Below, in pieces: positions 19,010 through 27,872 of a DNA stretch of 36,212 bases. The stretch is taken from the NCBI GenBank assembly GCA_003564155.1, contig PWOA01000052.1, positions 1 to 36,212 of the forward strand, read 5' to 3'. This stretch comes from Candidatus Cloacimonadota bacterium (GTDB lineage Bacteria; Cloacimonadota; Cloacimonadia; Cloacimonadales; PWNZ01). Under the pieces are notes generated by a model. That model had not been told where the DNA came from and searched no databases. It saw only the letters and a list, made by a program, of their open reading frames with translations. Positions within the stretch are counted from its first letter, which is position 1; each line of letters opens with the position of its first letter. The position numbers and the translations under genes were made by a program.

Positions 19010-21043
19010 TTATCTTATTATACTCAATTTCCTGCTAATATTAGTTACCCCGTCACTAAGGAGATATAAATATATTCCATTAGAAACATTATTCCCACTA
19101 ATATCTTTTCCATTCCAAATAACATAACCATATTCTTCTTCATATAGTGGGAGCTCTTCAAAATCTTTTATTACTTGACCTTTAATATTATAAATCTTCA
19201 AAGAAGTTTCGTTTATTCTATTTTCAGATACCTGATACGAAATCTTAAATCCTGCAGACCGATAATCTGAAGTAGCATTAGAAAAATAAGGATTAGGGTA
19301 ACCGGAATATAATTGTAATTTATTATCGATCTCTGGTAATATTTCAATAGTGATATCCGTAACTTGAAACCAGTTTAATATGTTTAACAAAATCTGTTGC
19401 CTATCTTGATAATTATCGATACCTTCAATGCCAAATGCTAAGTAAACTAAGTTTCTTTCCAAGGAGCGAACAGCGCCACTTTTGTTATTATCATAATGAA
19501 ATATTTCAACTCCTTTGTGTTCATCCTTAACCGAAATATAACTAAGTACATCTTGATTATCAGCACTATCTCCATTATTTAGAGAAATGGTAATATTTGA
19601 ACTTATCGGATCTTCATAAACACCGGTAAGTTTATAGTCATCATTATTGACAGCAACCAAATATGTGTTGAGATAATTCCCCATAAAATCTATGTCGTTA
19701 TAAATATCAGATTCAACTAAATCGTGACTAATATTCTGTCCGGAAAGTAGAAGATCATTCCCTTTATCTAAATGTCTTTTCAGAAAGGATATTTCTTTTT
19801 TTGATAGAGCAGGTTCTCTTTCTCCGCTAATCCAAATGACTGTATTAACGTCCACATCCTGTCGAATATCCGACATTGTTGTACACCAAGTCCCAAATGA
19901 ATAACCATTTTTTTGAAGAGGTTCTTCAATATAATACTCATAATTCTCCCATCCATCACCATCAACTACGAGTATATTAACATCATGTGTTATAAATCGT
20001 GCCGGTATAATATAGTCTTCCATTGACTCGGATTGAACGAGAAAGTGGTAATCAATCATGCCACTACTTTCCGGGACTATATTGCTATGAAAGCTTGTTG
20101 CCTCTCCATCGTTGAGAGTAAAGTCCTTAGGTCCGAAATAGCAACTTCCATGATCATCACAATATGTAAGAAGCCATCCTTCAGGCGCATCATCAATTAA
20201 TACTTCAACAGTTAGATCTGAGGTTGCTCCAAAATTATAAAGATAAAAGTATTCTGCTTCGAACAAACCGGATGAAGGTCCAACATCAATTCTTGGATGA
20301 GTGAAAACTGCTCTTAAGTGATGAGGATAGTTATCATAAGAAGAAGTTGCTTGGATTATTTCATCATTATAAATGACATAAGAGACTACTTTCAGATCAT
20401 TAGTTGAATAATCTTCGTTTAATGTAAATTTAGCATCTAAAATCAAAGGGCTATTCAGATTAGTAAGGGAAAAGTTAAATTCGACGATATCTCTGGCTAA
20501 ATTAGTCACATCTGCAGTTACATTATCTTCTACCAACACGAACCGTATTAAAGCATTATCAAACGTTTTATTTTTTGATAATAGGGTTAACTCTACTTCG
20601 GTTTCACCGTTTTCTAAATCAAATAATTTGAAATCCATCTTTATCGGAGTAGGTTCATAGTATTGTTTCTGAACCAAATAATCATAAGGTTTACCGCTCT
20701 CTATCGGTAATTTTGTATTAGATATTCGAGATTTATTATTTACAAATAACGAGGCATAACTAAAATTATCTTTACCATCGATGAAGTTATCAACTGATGC
20801 TGATGAAAACTTTTCCTTAACGGTAGAGTGATAATACCTTATAGGCAGGAAAACTTTTTTATTGTATCTATCGGTCAGATAGTTAATCCCTTGATAAGCT
20901 CTATTATTATCCTGATTATTAACTGAAGGGAAAAACTCCGCAACTATTGTTCTGGGATAATGACTTATAATATCATCTGCTGTCAAAAGACCTACATAGG
21001 TCATTAATACAATAAGAATGACGGTAATTACATAAACTTTCAT
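19010..21043 (-). CDS. Secreted protein with a cysteine-less Omp28/thioredoxin-like domain and C-terminal sorting domain
   Basis: A 677-residue exported protein; signal peptide about 1-22. The beginning, RTIVAEFFPSVNNQDNNRAY, aligns by pattern with the thioredoxin segments of the other two Omp28-like proteins here, but the CxxC is replaced by NQDN (about 43-46). Further parts are a middle region of beta-sandwich character, and near 345-530 an alpha/beta segment opening VNILVVDGDGWENYEYYIEE, with LSGQN, resembling class I glutamine amidotransferase-like folds in FCB surface proteins. The end is a FlgD-like sorting domain: YPNPYFSN, IYNIKGQVIKDF, GIYLYLL, last residue Arg. GGAGG lies four bases before ATG. 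It follows the barrel gene by 61 bases. Role unknown; a non-redox binding or chaperone-like part is one possibility. Confidence 0.75.
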   Translation of the reverse strand: MKVYVITVILIVLMTYVGLLTADDIISHYPRTIVAEFFPSVNNQDNNRAYQGINYLTDRYNKKVFLPIRYYHSTVKEKFSSASVDNFIDGKDNFSYASLFVNNKSRISNTKLPIESGKPYDYLVQKQYYEPTPIKMDFKLFDLENGETEVELTLLSKNKTFDNALIRFVLVEDNVTADVTNLARDIVEFNFSLTNLNSPLILDAKFTLNEDYSTNDLKVVSYVIYNDEIIQATSSYDNYPHHLRAVFTHPRIDVGPSSGLFEAEYFYLYNFGATSDLTVEVLIDDAPEGWLLTYCDDHGSCYFGPKDFTLNDGEATSFHSNIVPESSGMIDYHFLVQSESMEDYIIPARFITHDVNILVVDGDGWENYEYYIEEPLQKNGYSFGTWCTTMSDIRQDVDVNTVIWISGEREPALSKKEISFLKRHLDKGNDLLLSGQNISHDLVESDIYNDIDFMGNYLNTYLVAVNNDDYKLTGVYEDPISSNITISLNNGDSADNQDVLSYISVKDEHKGVEIFHYDNNKSGAVRSLERNLVYLAFGIEGIDNYQDRQQILLNILNWFQVTDITIEILPEIDNKLQLYSGYPNPYFSNATSDYRSAGFKISYQVSENRINETSLKIYNIKGQVIKDFEELPLYEEEYGYVIWNGKDISGNNVSNGIYLYLLSDGVTNISRKLSIIR

Positions 21044-21104
21044 ACAACCTCCATTTTTTAATGTTATAATATACTCAACAAACTACGTTCATTTATCACA
21101 GAAT

Positions 21105-22547
21105 CTAAAACCTGGTAGTTAGATTAATCTTAAGTCCCTGAAATGGTGACGTGTAAAAACATTGACCACTTCGACAGACTTTACCACCTTTTTCTTCTCC
21201 GACAAATACTTTCATTTCAGTATGAGAAAATGGTCTAACTGTAAATTCTAATCCAAACCAAGTAGGTGGATCGTTACGAATATCGTCAATAGACTCTATT
21301 TTAGTCTCAGCATTCAATGAAAGCGAGAACTTATTGAAGAATATATCATATTGTAAAAGTGGATAATAGTTTGTAGATTCAGCATTGTTTAGTTTTATAT
21401 TCTCTACTTTAAACTGACCTCTTATATGTGATGCCCGGCCGAAAATATCTAAATCAAATGTCAGAGCCGGAGTAATTTCTTTAAACCACTCTTTCCTGTC
21501 TTTATCAAGAGCTTCAAATTGAGAGTATTCAAATCCTAAAAGGAATGAACTAAAATCTTTAGTCCCTTCTATAAACAAATCACTTTGACGAATATCAAAG
21601 CCGGTATTCCATGCTTCTGAATAAGTCACGGATAATGATGTTGTCATTGATGGATAATATTGGAAACCAGTTAATAATCCTTCTTCATCATAACCGGGAT
21701 CTACTCTCTCTGATAAAGGCTCTTCGCTCGAATTAAGACTTGGTAAATCATTCATCCGATAGTTAAAATTGCTGTATTTTTTATATCCTAGAGTCATGGT
21801 TAATGGGCCTAAATATTTATTTGCATATCCATAAATTGCTTGCCCTTTGACTGTTCCAGCAATATTCCGATACAGTTTTGTTTCTGCATATTCTCCTGCG
21901 ACATCAAATGAATGATACGAAATGCCAACTCTACCTCCCGCGACTAAGCGTGTACGGTAACGATCGTCAAATCTTCTTTCATTTAAGGACAGTAATGAGA
22001 ATCCGAAACTTATATTATCGAGATAAGTTGATGTAAGATCAATACCCCCTACAGTATCATTCTTATTATCGTCAATTTCATTAGGCAAAGATCCATATAA
22101 TGTTTTGATTGTTGCAAGTTCGGATCTGATTTGGGTTGATAATCCATTGAGAGTCGTATCCCATTCATAAGTTTTATCTCGATACGAACGAAGGATTATA
22201 CCATTACCAAAATAATCATTAAATGATCCTACTCTAATCCTCATTCCAGACAAGTTTGTTGCCAGATAAAGCTTTTCGGCTTGATATTGAATCATTGTCG
22301 GACTTAAATCCTTGACAGAGTCAAATTGACTGTATTTCGGCAAGTTAGCGGTAATACTTAATCCAATTTCAATATTATCATAATTTATTCTTAAGTTAGC
22401 TTCATTATGAAAAAAAGTAGAAAGAGAATCTTTTGCGTCCCGATAAATAAACTGAGCTTCATTAATACCTGAAATTGAAATGTCAGCGTAATTTGGTACT
22501 GACATTAAAAAAGAAATTAAAATTAATAATGGGATAAATCTAGTCAT
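21105..22547 (-). CDS. DUF6029-like outer-membrane beta-barrel protein
   Basis: A 480-residue protein with signal peptide (PLLILISFLMSVPNYA) and a barrel of alternating strands ending in Phe (INLTTRF). The segment LSGMRIRVGSFNDYFGNGII and following RSYRDKTYEWDTTLNGLS recall the DUF6029 family, outer-membrane proteins of Bacteroidota. Two cysteines near the end (CRSGQC) could form a disulfide. The start ATG lies five bases after the TlpA-like gene's stop, and its weak AAGG site overlaps that stop, so the two are translationally linked. In this array it is the only outer-membrane channel, so it may be the surface anchor or passage for the neighbouring exported proteins; that is inference. Confidence 0.72.
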   Translation of the reverse strand: MTRFIPLLILISFLMSVPNYADISISGINEAQFIYRDAKDSLSTFFHNEANLRINYDNIEIGLSITANLPKYSQFDSVKDLSPTMIQYQAEKLYLATNLSGMRIRVGSFNDYFGNGIILRSYRDKTYEWDTTLNGLSTQIRSELATIKTLYGSLPNEIDDNKNDTVGGIDLTSTYLDNISFGFSLLSLNERRFDDRYRTRLVAGGRVGISYHSFDVAGEYAETKLYRNIAGTVKGQAIYGYANKYLGPLTMTLGYKKYSNFNYRMNDLPSLNSSEEPLSERVDPGYDEEGLLTGFQYYPSMTTSLSVTYSEAWNTGFDIRQSDLFIEGTKDFSSFLLGFEYSQFEALDKDRKEWFKEITPALTFDLDIFGRASHIRGQFKVENIKLNNAESTNYYPLLQYDIFFNKFSLSLNAETKIESIDDIRNDPPTWFGLEFTVRPFSHTEMKVFVGEEKGGKVCRSGQCFYTSPFQGLKINLTTRF

Positions 22548-22552
22548 CTACC

Positions 22553-23041
22553 TTAACCTTCAATATTATTTTTATACTCTTGAATTATTTCTATTAGTTT
22601 ATCTTCGTCTCCTCTGGAATAACCCGTATGTTCGAAGATAATCTCACCATTGTAACCTAAAACAAATGTATGAGGTACGGTTGTAACTTGATATCTTTCC
22701 ATAACCTCTTGGTTAGTATCGAATAAATTTATCATCGTATACTTTTGAGAACGAATAAGAGATTTTGCTCTATTGACAGATCGAGGGTTATCAATGCTTA
22801 TTCCTACGACTAATATCTCATCGTATTCATTGTTTATCTTTTCTAATTCAGGCATATATCTCATACAAGGCACACACCAACTAGCCCAAAAGTCTATTAT
22901 TATTATTTGGTCTCCAATTATATCATCATATAATGATATTTCCCTGTCATTTATATCAAGTAATGTGAAATCACGAGCTAATTCTGCAGAGTTTAAACCT
23001 GTTGCTAACATCAAGGTTATTATCAAAGCTATAACCTTCAT
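22553..23041 (-). CDS. TlpA/ResA-like periplasmic thioredoxin
   Basis: A 162-residue protein with signal peptide (about 1-19) and a single thioredoxin fold. The active site is FWASWCVPCMRYMPEL with Cys56 and Cys59, and the cis-proline region is TTVPHTFVLG. WCVPC is typical of TlpA/ResA reductases, which keep partner thiols reduced in the periplasm and receive electrons from DsbD or CcdA. DsbD lies two genes upstream in the same direction, a plausible electron donor. GGAGG lies six bases before the ATG. No cytochrome c maturation genes are near, so the usual ResA role is not indicated here. Confidence 0.9.
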   Translation of the reverse strand: MKVIALIITLMLATGLNSAELARDFTLLDINDREISLYDDIIGDQIIIIDFWASWCVPCMRYMPELEKINNEYDEILVVGISIDNPRSVNRAKSLIRSQKYTMINLFDTNQEVMERYQVTTVPHTFVLGYNGEIIFEHTGYSRGDEDKLIEIIQEYKNNIEG

Positions 23042-23110
23042 AATTTTCCTCCAATTTTCTTGCTGTTATTTTAATTATAATTTCATTACATATACAGTTT
23101 ACTGCTGGGG

Positions 23111-24253
23111 TTATTTATCAACTAATAACTCGAATTCTTGTACATTATAAACTATACATGTTTCTTCATCATAAGGATAGTCAATGTTTTGTATCCATAA
23201 AATCAATGCTGGATTATTTATAAGTATGTCTGGTACTGTTATTTCCAGATTTAAGTTTGCTACTCTTTCTCCGTTAAGTGCTTGATTCGGAGAAAACATG
23301 TCTTCTAAAAGAGAAGTATATTTATGATTAACGACTATATTCCTAACCGTTTCTCCAGCTGCATTTTTGGTTGATGACTCTTTTTCTAATAAAGCATATT
23401 TCAGCTTAACATTATCTCCCACCTCGACATTTGTTTTGACATCTAAACTAAACGATACTACGTTTTCTGAAATAGAATACTCGAAACTGTCTAAATGGAA
23501 ATTGGCTTCCTTGCCAAAATATTCAGAAATTCCGTAATTATACTCAACATAGCTATTAGCTTCCGAGCCACCGGTTATTCTCGTTGAACCTTGAATTATC
23601 CCGACAGGTAATGAAGAAACATTATAGTAAGAAGCAATGTCTTCATTCCCGAAATCATATTTATCCATACGGTGATATTCTATATAATAGAAATTATCCC
23701 TATATTGCTGTTTTAATGAATGTAAAGCTGCTTCAACGTAGGGACAGTTTGGGCACCAAAGAGCTGTAAATAGTTCTACCAATACTCTTCTCTCCGGTGA
23801 TTCGATCGCATCTTGTTGATTACCAATAAACAGATAGTTATTCTCTTGAGATGAGGTATACTCAACTATTGTTGTGTCAAGAACTGTCGTTATATCTTGT
23901 TTATTATCTGTGCCAAAAGCTAAAATACTATACGTAAAACTTAAGTTACTATAGTCTGTTGATTCGATACTGACAAAGAAGCTATCAGGATAATTCAGCA
24001 CTATTTTTTCAAAGTAATCGGCAACTGCTTCCTTATCTTTTCCATCGTTTAGATACTCATCTGAATAGTATTCCATAATAGAGTTGACATCTTGTTTTTG
24101 AAATGAAAACTCCAATTGAAGGGTAAAATCATTTAATCTATCTTGGTAGTGGTTATTTTCTTGATATGGTTCAAATTTATTGTCAAACCGATTGCAGGAC
24201 ACGGTTATTGCTAAAATACTAATTATTGCCCATAATTTCATTATTAATCCCAT
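23111..24253 (-). CDS. Omp28-like lipoprotein with thioredoxin-fold domain
   Basis: A 380-residue lipoprotein: lipobox TVSC (Cys20), then a helical-beta region about 35-135 that could be an NTF2-like fold (tentative). A thioredoxin-like domain follows with RRVLVELFTALWCPNCPYVE (Cys167, Cys170) and a cis-proline region SSLPVGIIQG. The last 130 residues form a beta-sandwich as in Omp28-type proteins. GGAG five bases before ATG 24253 supports this start over the ATG at 24241. It sits between DsbD and the TlpA-like gene, so it is probably a membrane-anchored partner in the same thiol relay. It lacks the sorting domain carried by its two exported relatives and is likely held in a membrane by its lipid. 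Confidence 0.82.
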   Translation of the reverse strand: MGLIMKLWAIISILAITVSCNRFDNKFEPYQENNHYQDRLNDFTLQLEFSFQKQDVNSIMEYYSDEYLNDGKDKEAVADYFEKIVLNYPDSFFVSIESTDYSNLSFTYSILAFGTDNKQDITTVLDTTIVEYTSSQENNYLFIGNQQDAIESPERRVLVELFTALWCPNCPYVEAALHSLKQQYRDNFYYIEYHRMDKYDFGNEDIASYYNVSSLPVGIIQGSTRITGGSEANSYVEYNYGISEYFGKEANFHLDSFEYSISENVVSFSLDVKTNVEVGDNVKLKYALLEKESSTKNAAGETVRNIVVNHKYTSLLEDMFSPNQALNGERVANLNLEITVPDILINNPALILWIQNIDYPYDEETCIVYNVQEFELLVDK

Positions 24254-24333
24254 CTTAACTCCAAATATCTTATATTAAGTAATTGCCTATGTGAGGCTAA
24301 CCAATTAGTCATTCAAGAAAAAATACTTCCCTG

Positions 24334-26031
24334 TTATTCAACATCTTCAAGTCTGTCAAGTACATTAAAAACCATTCTTTTCGTAATTATTTCCGGTAAA
24401 ATAATTGGTTCATCTTCATCGGGCAAATAAAACACATAAACTGGAACACCGACTCTGTTATATTTTTGAATCCATTGAGCTATTGTTTCGTCATAACTCG
24501 TAAAATCAGCAATAAAAAGTTCAACTCCTTTCTCCTGAAAAGCTTCTTGGATATCATCTGTGAAAAGAACTGTTATTTCGTTAGTATAGCAAGTCGTACA
24601 CCATTTGGCAGTAAAGTCGATAAAAACAGGTACACCTTCTTCTCGTAATTCTTCTATTTTGTCAGGATCGAAAACCTGCCAGTTACCATCAACATGATAG
24701 CTATCGTTATCAATGATATTACTATTTTCATCAAATGAGAGTGTACTAATGCCGACATTAATTATGATTAATAAAGCAAAAACAAAAGCAATCCACTTTT
24801 TTAAGGGTTTCACATCAGGTCGTACATATCGACCGATTATTCTAAATGATATTCCCAAAGCTAATAAAAAGAATAAGAATGATAAAAGTTCTCTTCCTCC
24901 AATCTGATGATGTAAAACTTCCAACATTTTGATCGCCCAAAAGAGCAATAAAAAACCCATTAATTCTTTGAGTACATTCATCCATTCACCCGGTTTGGGT
25001 AGTTTTTTTACAAAATTGGGTTTTATCGCAATTACAATAAATGGTATTCCCATACCAATACCAATGAAAATAAACATTAATAAGATTGTAAGTGGTTTCT
25101 GGGCAAAAGCAAAGGTTAAAGCTGCTCCTAATATAGGTGCTGTGCAGGGAGTACCTAATAATACAGCAAAAATTCCCATAAAGAAAGCACCTGTTAGCCC
25201 ACCTTTATTTGAAAGTTTTCCAGCGACTGAAGGGTCCGGCGCTACAATAGTAAAAACATCAAACAAAGAAAGTGCAAAAACAAAAAGTATGGATGTCATG
25301 ACTATAACAAAAGTAGGATTTTGAAACTGGAAACCCCAACCGACCATCTGGCCAGTAGTTTTTAGAGCTATAATTATGACGGCCAGTATTAGAAAAGAAA
25401 AAAGAATCCCTAAGCAATATACCAAGGAGTTCATTGTTATTTTTTTTCTGTCGGATTGACTTTGATTAATCAAGCTGAAAGCTCTAAGTGATAATACCGG
25501 TAATACACAGGGTGTTAGATTTAATATGAAACCTCCCAACAAAGCGAATATCAGATAAAGCAATAATGGGCTGCCGGTTTCTCCGGGCAATACTTTCAAA
25601 TCTAAAATCAAATCCTGCTCATCAGGCATTATGCATGTTCCTGTCTCATCATAACAAAGCTGATAAGCTGCAATAACACTCAGTTTATACTCGCCGGGAT
25701 CTACGGTGGAACTTATATTAATTGATCGTTTTAAGATTGATTCACCGAATAAATGGATAAAACCATCATCCCACAGTTCACCTTCCGGATAATCAATCTC
25801 TCCAAAACTAAAACCTGCTTTGGGTTTGATTTCAAAGAAAAAATACTCTTCCTGGAGTATCTGGTGCATTCCTTCCGGATAGATATATCTCACTTCAACT
25901 CTACCACTACCACCAGCTTCTATTTCCGGAGGATATATGTTAGCTTCAATTATTGGTTGAGGCGCGAAGGCATTTAAATTAGCAAAATATATAATAATCA
26001 ATACTAAACTACTTATTTTAAAATATTTCAT
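24334..26031 (-). CDS. dsbD: Thiol:disulfide interchange protein DsbD
   Basis: All three DsbD parts are present, so electrons can pass from cytoplasmic thioredoxin to the periplasm. After the signal peptide, the N-terminal domain has the pair in QLCYDETGTCIMP (Cys126, Cys133). Then come eight membrane segments with NLTPCVLPVL (Cys175) and LLGTPCTAP (Cys296). A C-terminal thioredoxin domain follows with DFTAKWCTTCYTNE (Cys478, Cys481). I chose ATG 26031 because AGAGG precedes it by five to six bases and it opens directly on the signal sequence MKYFKISSLVLIIIYFANL; the frame extends ten codons further to ATG 26061, which has a weaker site. Length is 565 residues, normal for DsbD. It heads the minus-strand array and has a promoter at 26308-26336. 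Confidence 0.93.
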   Translation of the reverse strand: MKYFKISSLVLIIIYFANLNAFAPQPIIEANIYPPEIEAGGSGRVEVRYIYPEGMHQILQEEYFFFEIKPKAGFSFGEIDYPEGELWDDGFIHLFGESILKRSINISSTVDPGEYKLSVIAAYQLCYDETGTCIMPDEQDLILDLKVLPGETGSPLLLYLIFALLGGFILNLTPCVLPVLSLRAFSLINQSQSDRKKITMNSLVYCLGILFSFLILAVIIIALKTTGQMVGWGFQFQNPTFVIVMTSILFVFALSLFDVFTIVAPDPSVAGKLSNKGGLTGAFFMGIFAVLLGTPCTAPILGAALTFAFAQKPLTILLMFIFIGIGMGIPFIVIAIKPNFVKKLPKPGEWMNVLKELMGFLLLFWAIKMLEVLHHQIGGRELLSFLFFLLALGISFRIIGRYVRPDVKPLKKWIAFVFALLIIINVGISTLSFDENSNIIDNDSYHVDGNWQVFDPDKIEELREEGVPVFIDFTAKWCTTCYTNEITVLFTDDIQEAFQEKGVELFIADFTSYDETIAQWIQKYNRVGVPVYVFYLPDEDEPIILPEIITKRMVFNVLDRLEDVE

Positions 26032-26300
26032 CCATACCTCTGTATAATTTTTTTTGACCATCTTCTAAGAAGTACGATATTTTGCAACCTTTTTTAAGAA
26101 CTTATTACCATGATCTCTTCTCCAGAAGTTGATTATCAAGAACTTTTCTTGACAATTTTTTACATATTTTTTTTATTAATTTCATAAGTATTAGATATAT
26201 AATATTCTGAATGATCATCAACCGTGATGAACAAAACATGAACAATATACTATCAAATGCTAATGTTGATAATTCATTGTTGATTAAACAGATAAACAAA
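26032..26300 (-). promoter_or_regulatory. Long 5' leader of the dsbD array with stem-loops
   Basis: If transcription starts just after the -10 box at 26308, the leader is about 270 bases. It contains TCAAGAA-ctt-TTCTTGA (26136-26152), a perfect seven-base stem with a three-base loop, and CTTCTAAGAAG (26062-26072), an 11-base palindrome just above the start. A 67-codon minus-strand frame crosses it but starts at TTG without a ribosome site, so I do not call it a gene. Regulatory function is only a possibility. Confidence 0.35.
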
Positions 26301-26307
26301 TTGAGCA

Positions 26308-26336
26308 ATATTATCAGGTTCTTAAGTTAGTGTCAA
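26308..26336 (-). promoter_or_regulatory. Sigma70-type promoter of the dsbD array
   Basis: On the minus strand TTGACA (26331-26336) is followed by a 17-base spacer and TAATAT (26308-26313), five of six matches to the -10 consensus. It is the best promoter match I found in the window and points at dsbD and the six genes behind it. Confidence 0.7.
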
Positions 26337-26375
26337 TTATATGTATTTAAAGAAAAGTACTTAGGGACGTTTCGG

Positions 26376-26403
26376 TGTTAACACTGCTAATTCAGTGTTA
26401 ACA
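26376..26403. promoter_or_regulatory. Perfect 11-base inverted repeat upstream of tldE
   Basis: TGTTAACACTG (26376-26386) and CAGTGTTAACA (26393-26403) are perfect inverted copies around CTAATT. Each arm also holds the palindrome TGTTAACA. It lies 16 bases upstream of the -35 box for tldE and 40 bases upstream of the dsbD promoter, so it could serve either gene. No T run follows on either strand, which speaks against a terminator. Confidence 0.55.
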
Positions 26404-26418
26404 TTTAAAAATAACTCA

Positions 26419-26446
26419 TTGATAAATTAGAAATAATACGTAATAC
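26419..26446 (+). promoter_or_regulatory. Promoter candidate of tldE-tldD
   Basis: TTGATA (26419-26424), 16-base spacer, TAATAC (26441-26446), 45 bases before the tldE start. Five of six and four of six matches to consensus. Confidence 0.55.
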
Positions 26447-26490
26447 TTATTAAAATCAATTCACAACTTACATCAGAAAGAGGAGATGGT

Positions 26491-27825
26491 ATGAAAAGTT
26501 CTTACGCTGATTTTTTCGCGGAAATCATTAACCACTATCAGGAGTTGAAAATAGCCTTTTCTTTTCAGGATTGGGGAACCGATTTTCTCAGGTTTTTCAA
26601 CAGTGAGGTTAATTACAACATTACCAAAGATAATCTTAATCTTAAAGCTCAAATCTACAAAGGAAAGAGAAGTTATTCTTTTCAAATGGATAGTCCTACA
26701 GAACAAGATATTATTCAAACTATCGATAATGCGATTTTGTTAATTGACAAACTACCTGAAGATCCTGATTTTGTCGATTTGGAAGATAACATGGAAACAG
26801 TTGCTGAAATCCCCAAAGAGAATAATATTGAGAAAGTTTCTTTAGCGAGAAAGATCAACATTCTCAAGCAAATATCCGATGCAGTCAAACCTTATGATTA
26901 CAATATTTACGGAACTTTTATATGTAACTATTGTACTCAATATATAATCAATAGCAATGGTGTAAATAAAACAATGGTTAATTCGCCTATTATGTTAGAA
27001 TTGAAGGCTATGTCACAAAAAAATGATGTAACTGTTATTAGTTCATTTGGCGGAGAGGATATTAATGACTTTAATCTTGAAAACTTTATTAGTGAGCTTA
27101 TTGAAAAGATTAAGATTGCTCGCAATGATATTATCGATGTTCAGCCTGACAATTATGAAGTTATTTTAGCACCAAGTAGCATTGGACAACTTGTTGCATA
27201 TCTGGTATTTGTTGGTATGAATGCAATTTCTTATGATAAAAGGCAAAGTTATTTTGAAAATAAGATAGGAGATAAAGTTTTTTCAGATATTATCACTATA
27301 ATGGACGATCCCAGCTTTCCCGGTTTGATTTCAACAGATTATAATTCTGATGGTCATATTTATAAAAAAAATGTGCTCGTTAAGAATGGTACCTTCAAAA
27401 AATTCTTAGTTAATAATTATTACAGTTATAAAACGGGTATGGTGAAAAATGGCGGAGAAGGTCAATGTCTAGTGCTGGATAAAGGCAATACTACACTCAA
27501 TAGTATGATTAAAGGTATAAAAAAAGGATTGTATATTTCTAACCTTCACTACATGAACTTCATAAACCCTAAAGAAACTTCGGTTACCGGATTAACACGA
27601 GATGGTACTTTTTTAATAGAAGATGGAAAAATGACAAAGGTAGTAAATAATCTGAGATATACCGTAAAATTAGTTGATATATTAAAGAATATTACCGCCC
27701 TTGAAAATGTTTGCCATATAATACCAAACTCTGGTAATTATGGAGCTTTTTCAATTAAAAGTGCAGCAATGCCTCACGTTAAAGTATCTTCTTTTAAAAT
27801 CACATCATCTACTGAAACTATATAG
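26491..27825 (+). CDS. pmbA: TldE/PmbA-family peptidase subunit
   Basis: A 444-residue member of the TldD/PmbA family. Family-typical parts are a central NYEVILAPSSIGQLVAYL, a later LVKNGTFKKFLVNNYYSYKT, and NPKETSVTGLTRDGTFLIEDGK. At the place where TldD has HExxxH this protein has PSSIGQLVAY, so it lacks metal ligands, as expected for the E subunit. The TldD-TldE heterodimer is a metallopeptidase that degrades or trims unfolded peptides and takes part in the maturation of some modified peptides. GAGGAG lies five bases before the ATG. The partner tldD follows after 47 bases. No peptide precursor gene was seen nearby, so a general proteolytic role is the default reading. Confidence 0.88.
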   Translation: MKSSYADFFAEIINHYQELKIAFSFQDWGTDFLRFFNSEVNYNITKDNLNLKAQIYKGKRSYSFQMDSPTEQDIIQTIDNAILLIDKLPEDPDFVDLEDNMETVAEIPKENNIEKVSLARKINILKQISDAVKPYDYNIYGTFICNYCTQYIINSNGVNKTMVNSPIMLELKAMSQKNDVTVISSFGGEDINDFNLENFISELIEKIKIARNDIIDVQPDNYEVILAPSSIGQLVAYLVFVGMNAISYDKRQSYFENKIGDKVFSDIITIMDDPSFPGLISTDYNSDGHIYKKNVLVKNGTFKKFLVNNYYSYKTGMVKNGGEGQCLVLDKGNTTLNSMIKGIKKGLYISNLHYMNFINPKETSVTGLTRDGTFLIEDGKMTKVVNNLRYTVKLVDILKNITALENVCHIIPNSGNYGAFSIKSAAMPHVKVSSFKITSSTETI

Positions 27826-27872
27826 CCGGACTTGGCTTTTTTAGACAGTATTAACTCAAAAAGGATGGAAAA

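Noticed and set aside
24929-25324. A 131-codon plus-strand frame opposite dsbD
   Set aside because: It mirrors the membrane-segment codons of dsbD; the product is Lys/Ile/Pro-rich and featureless.
26105-26308. A 67-codon minus-strand frame in the dsbD leader
   Set aside because: Starts at TTG within the -10 box of the promoter, without ribosome site; composition fits AT-rich non-coding DNA.
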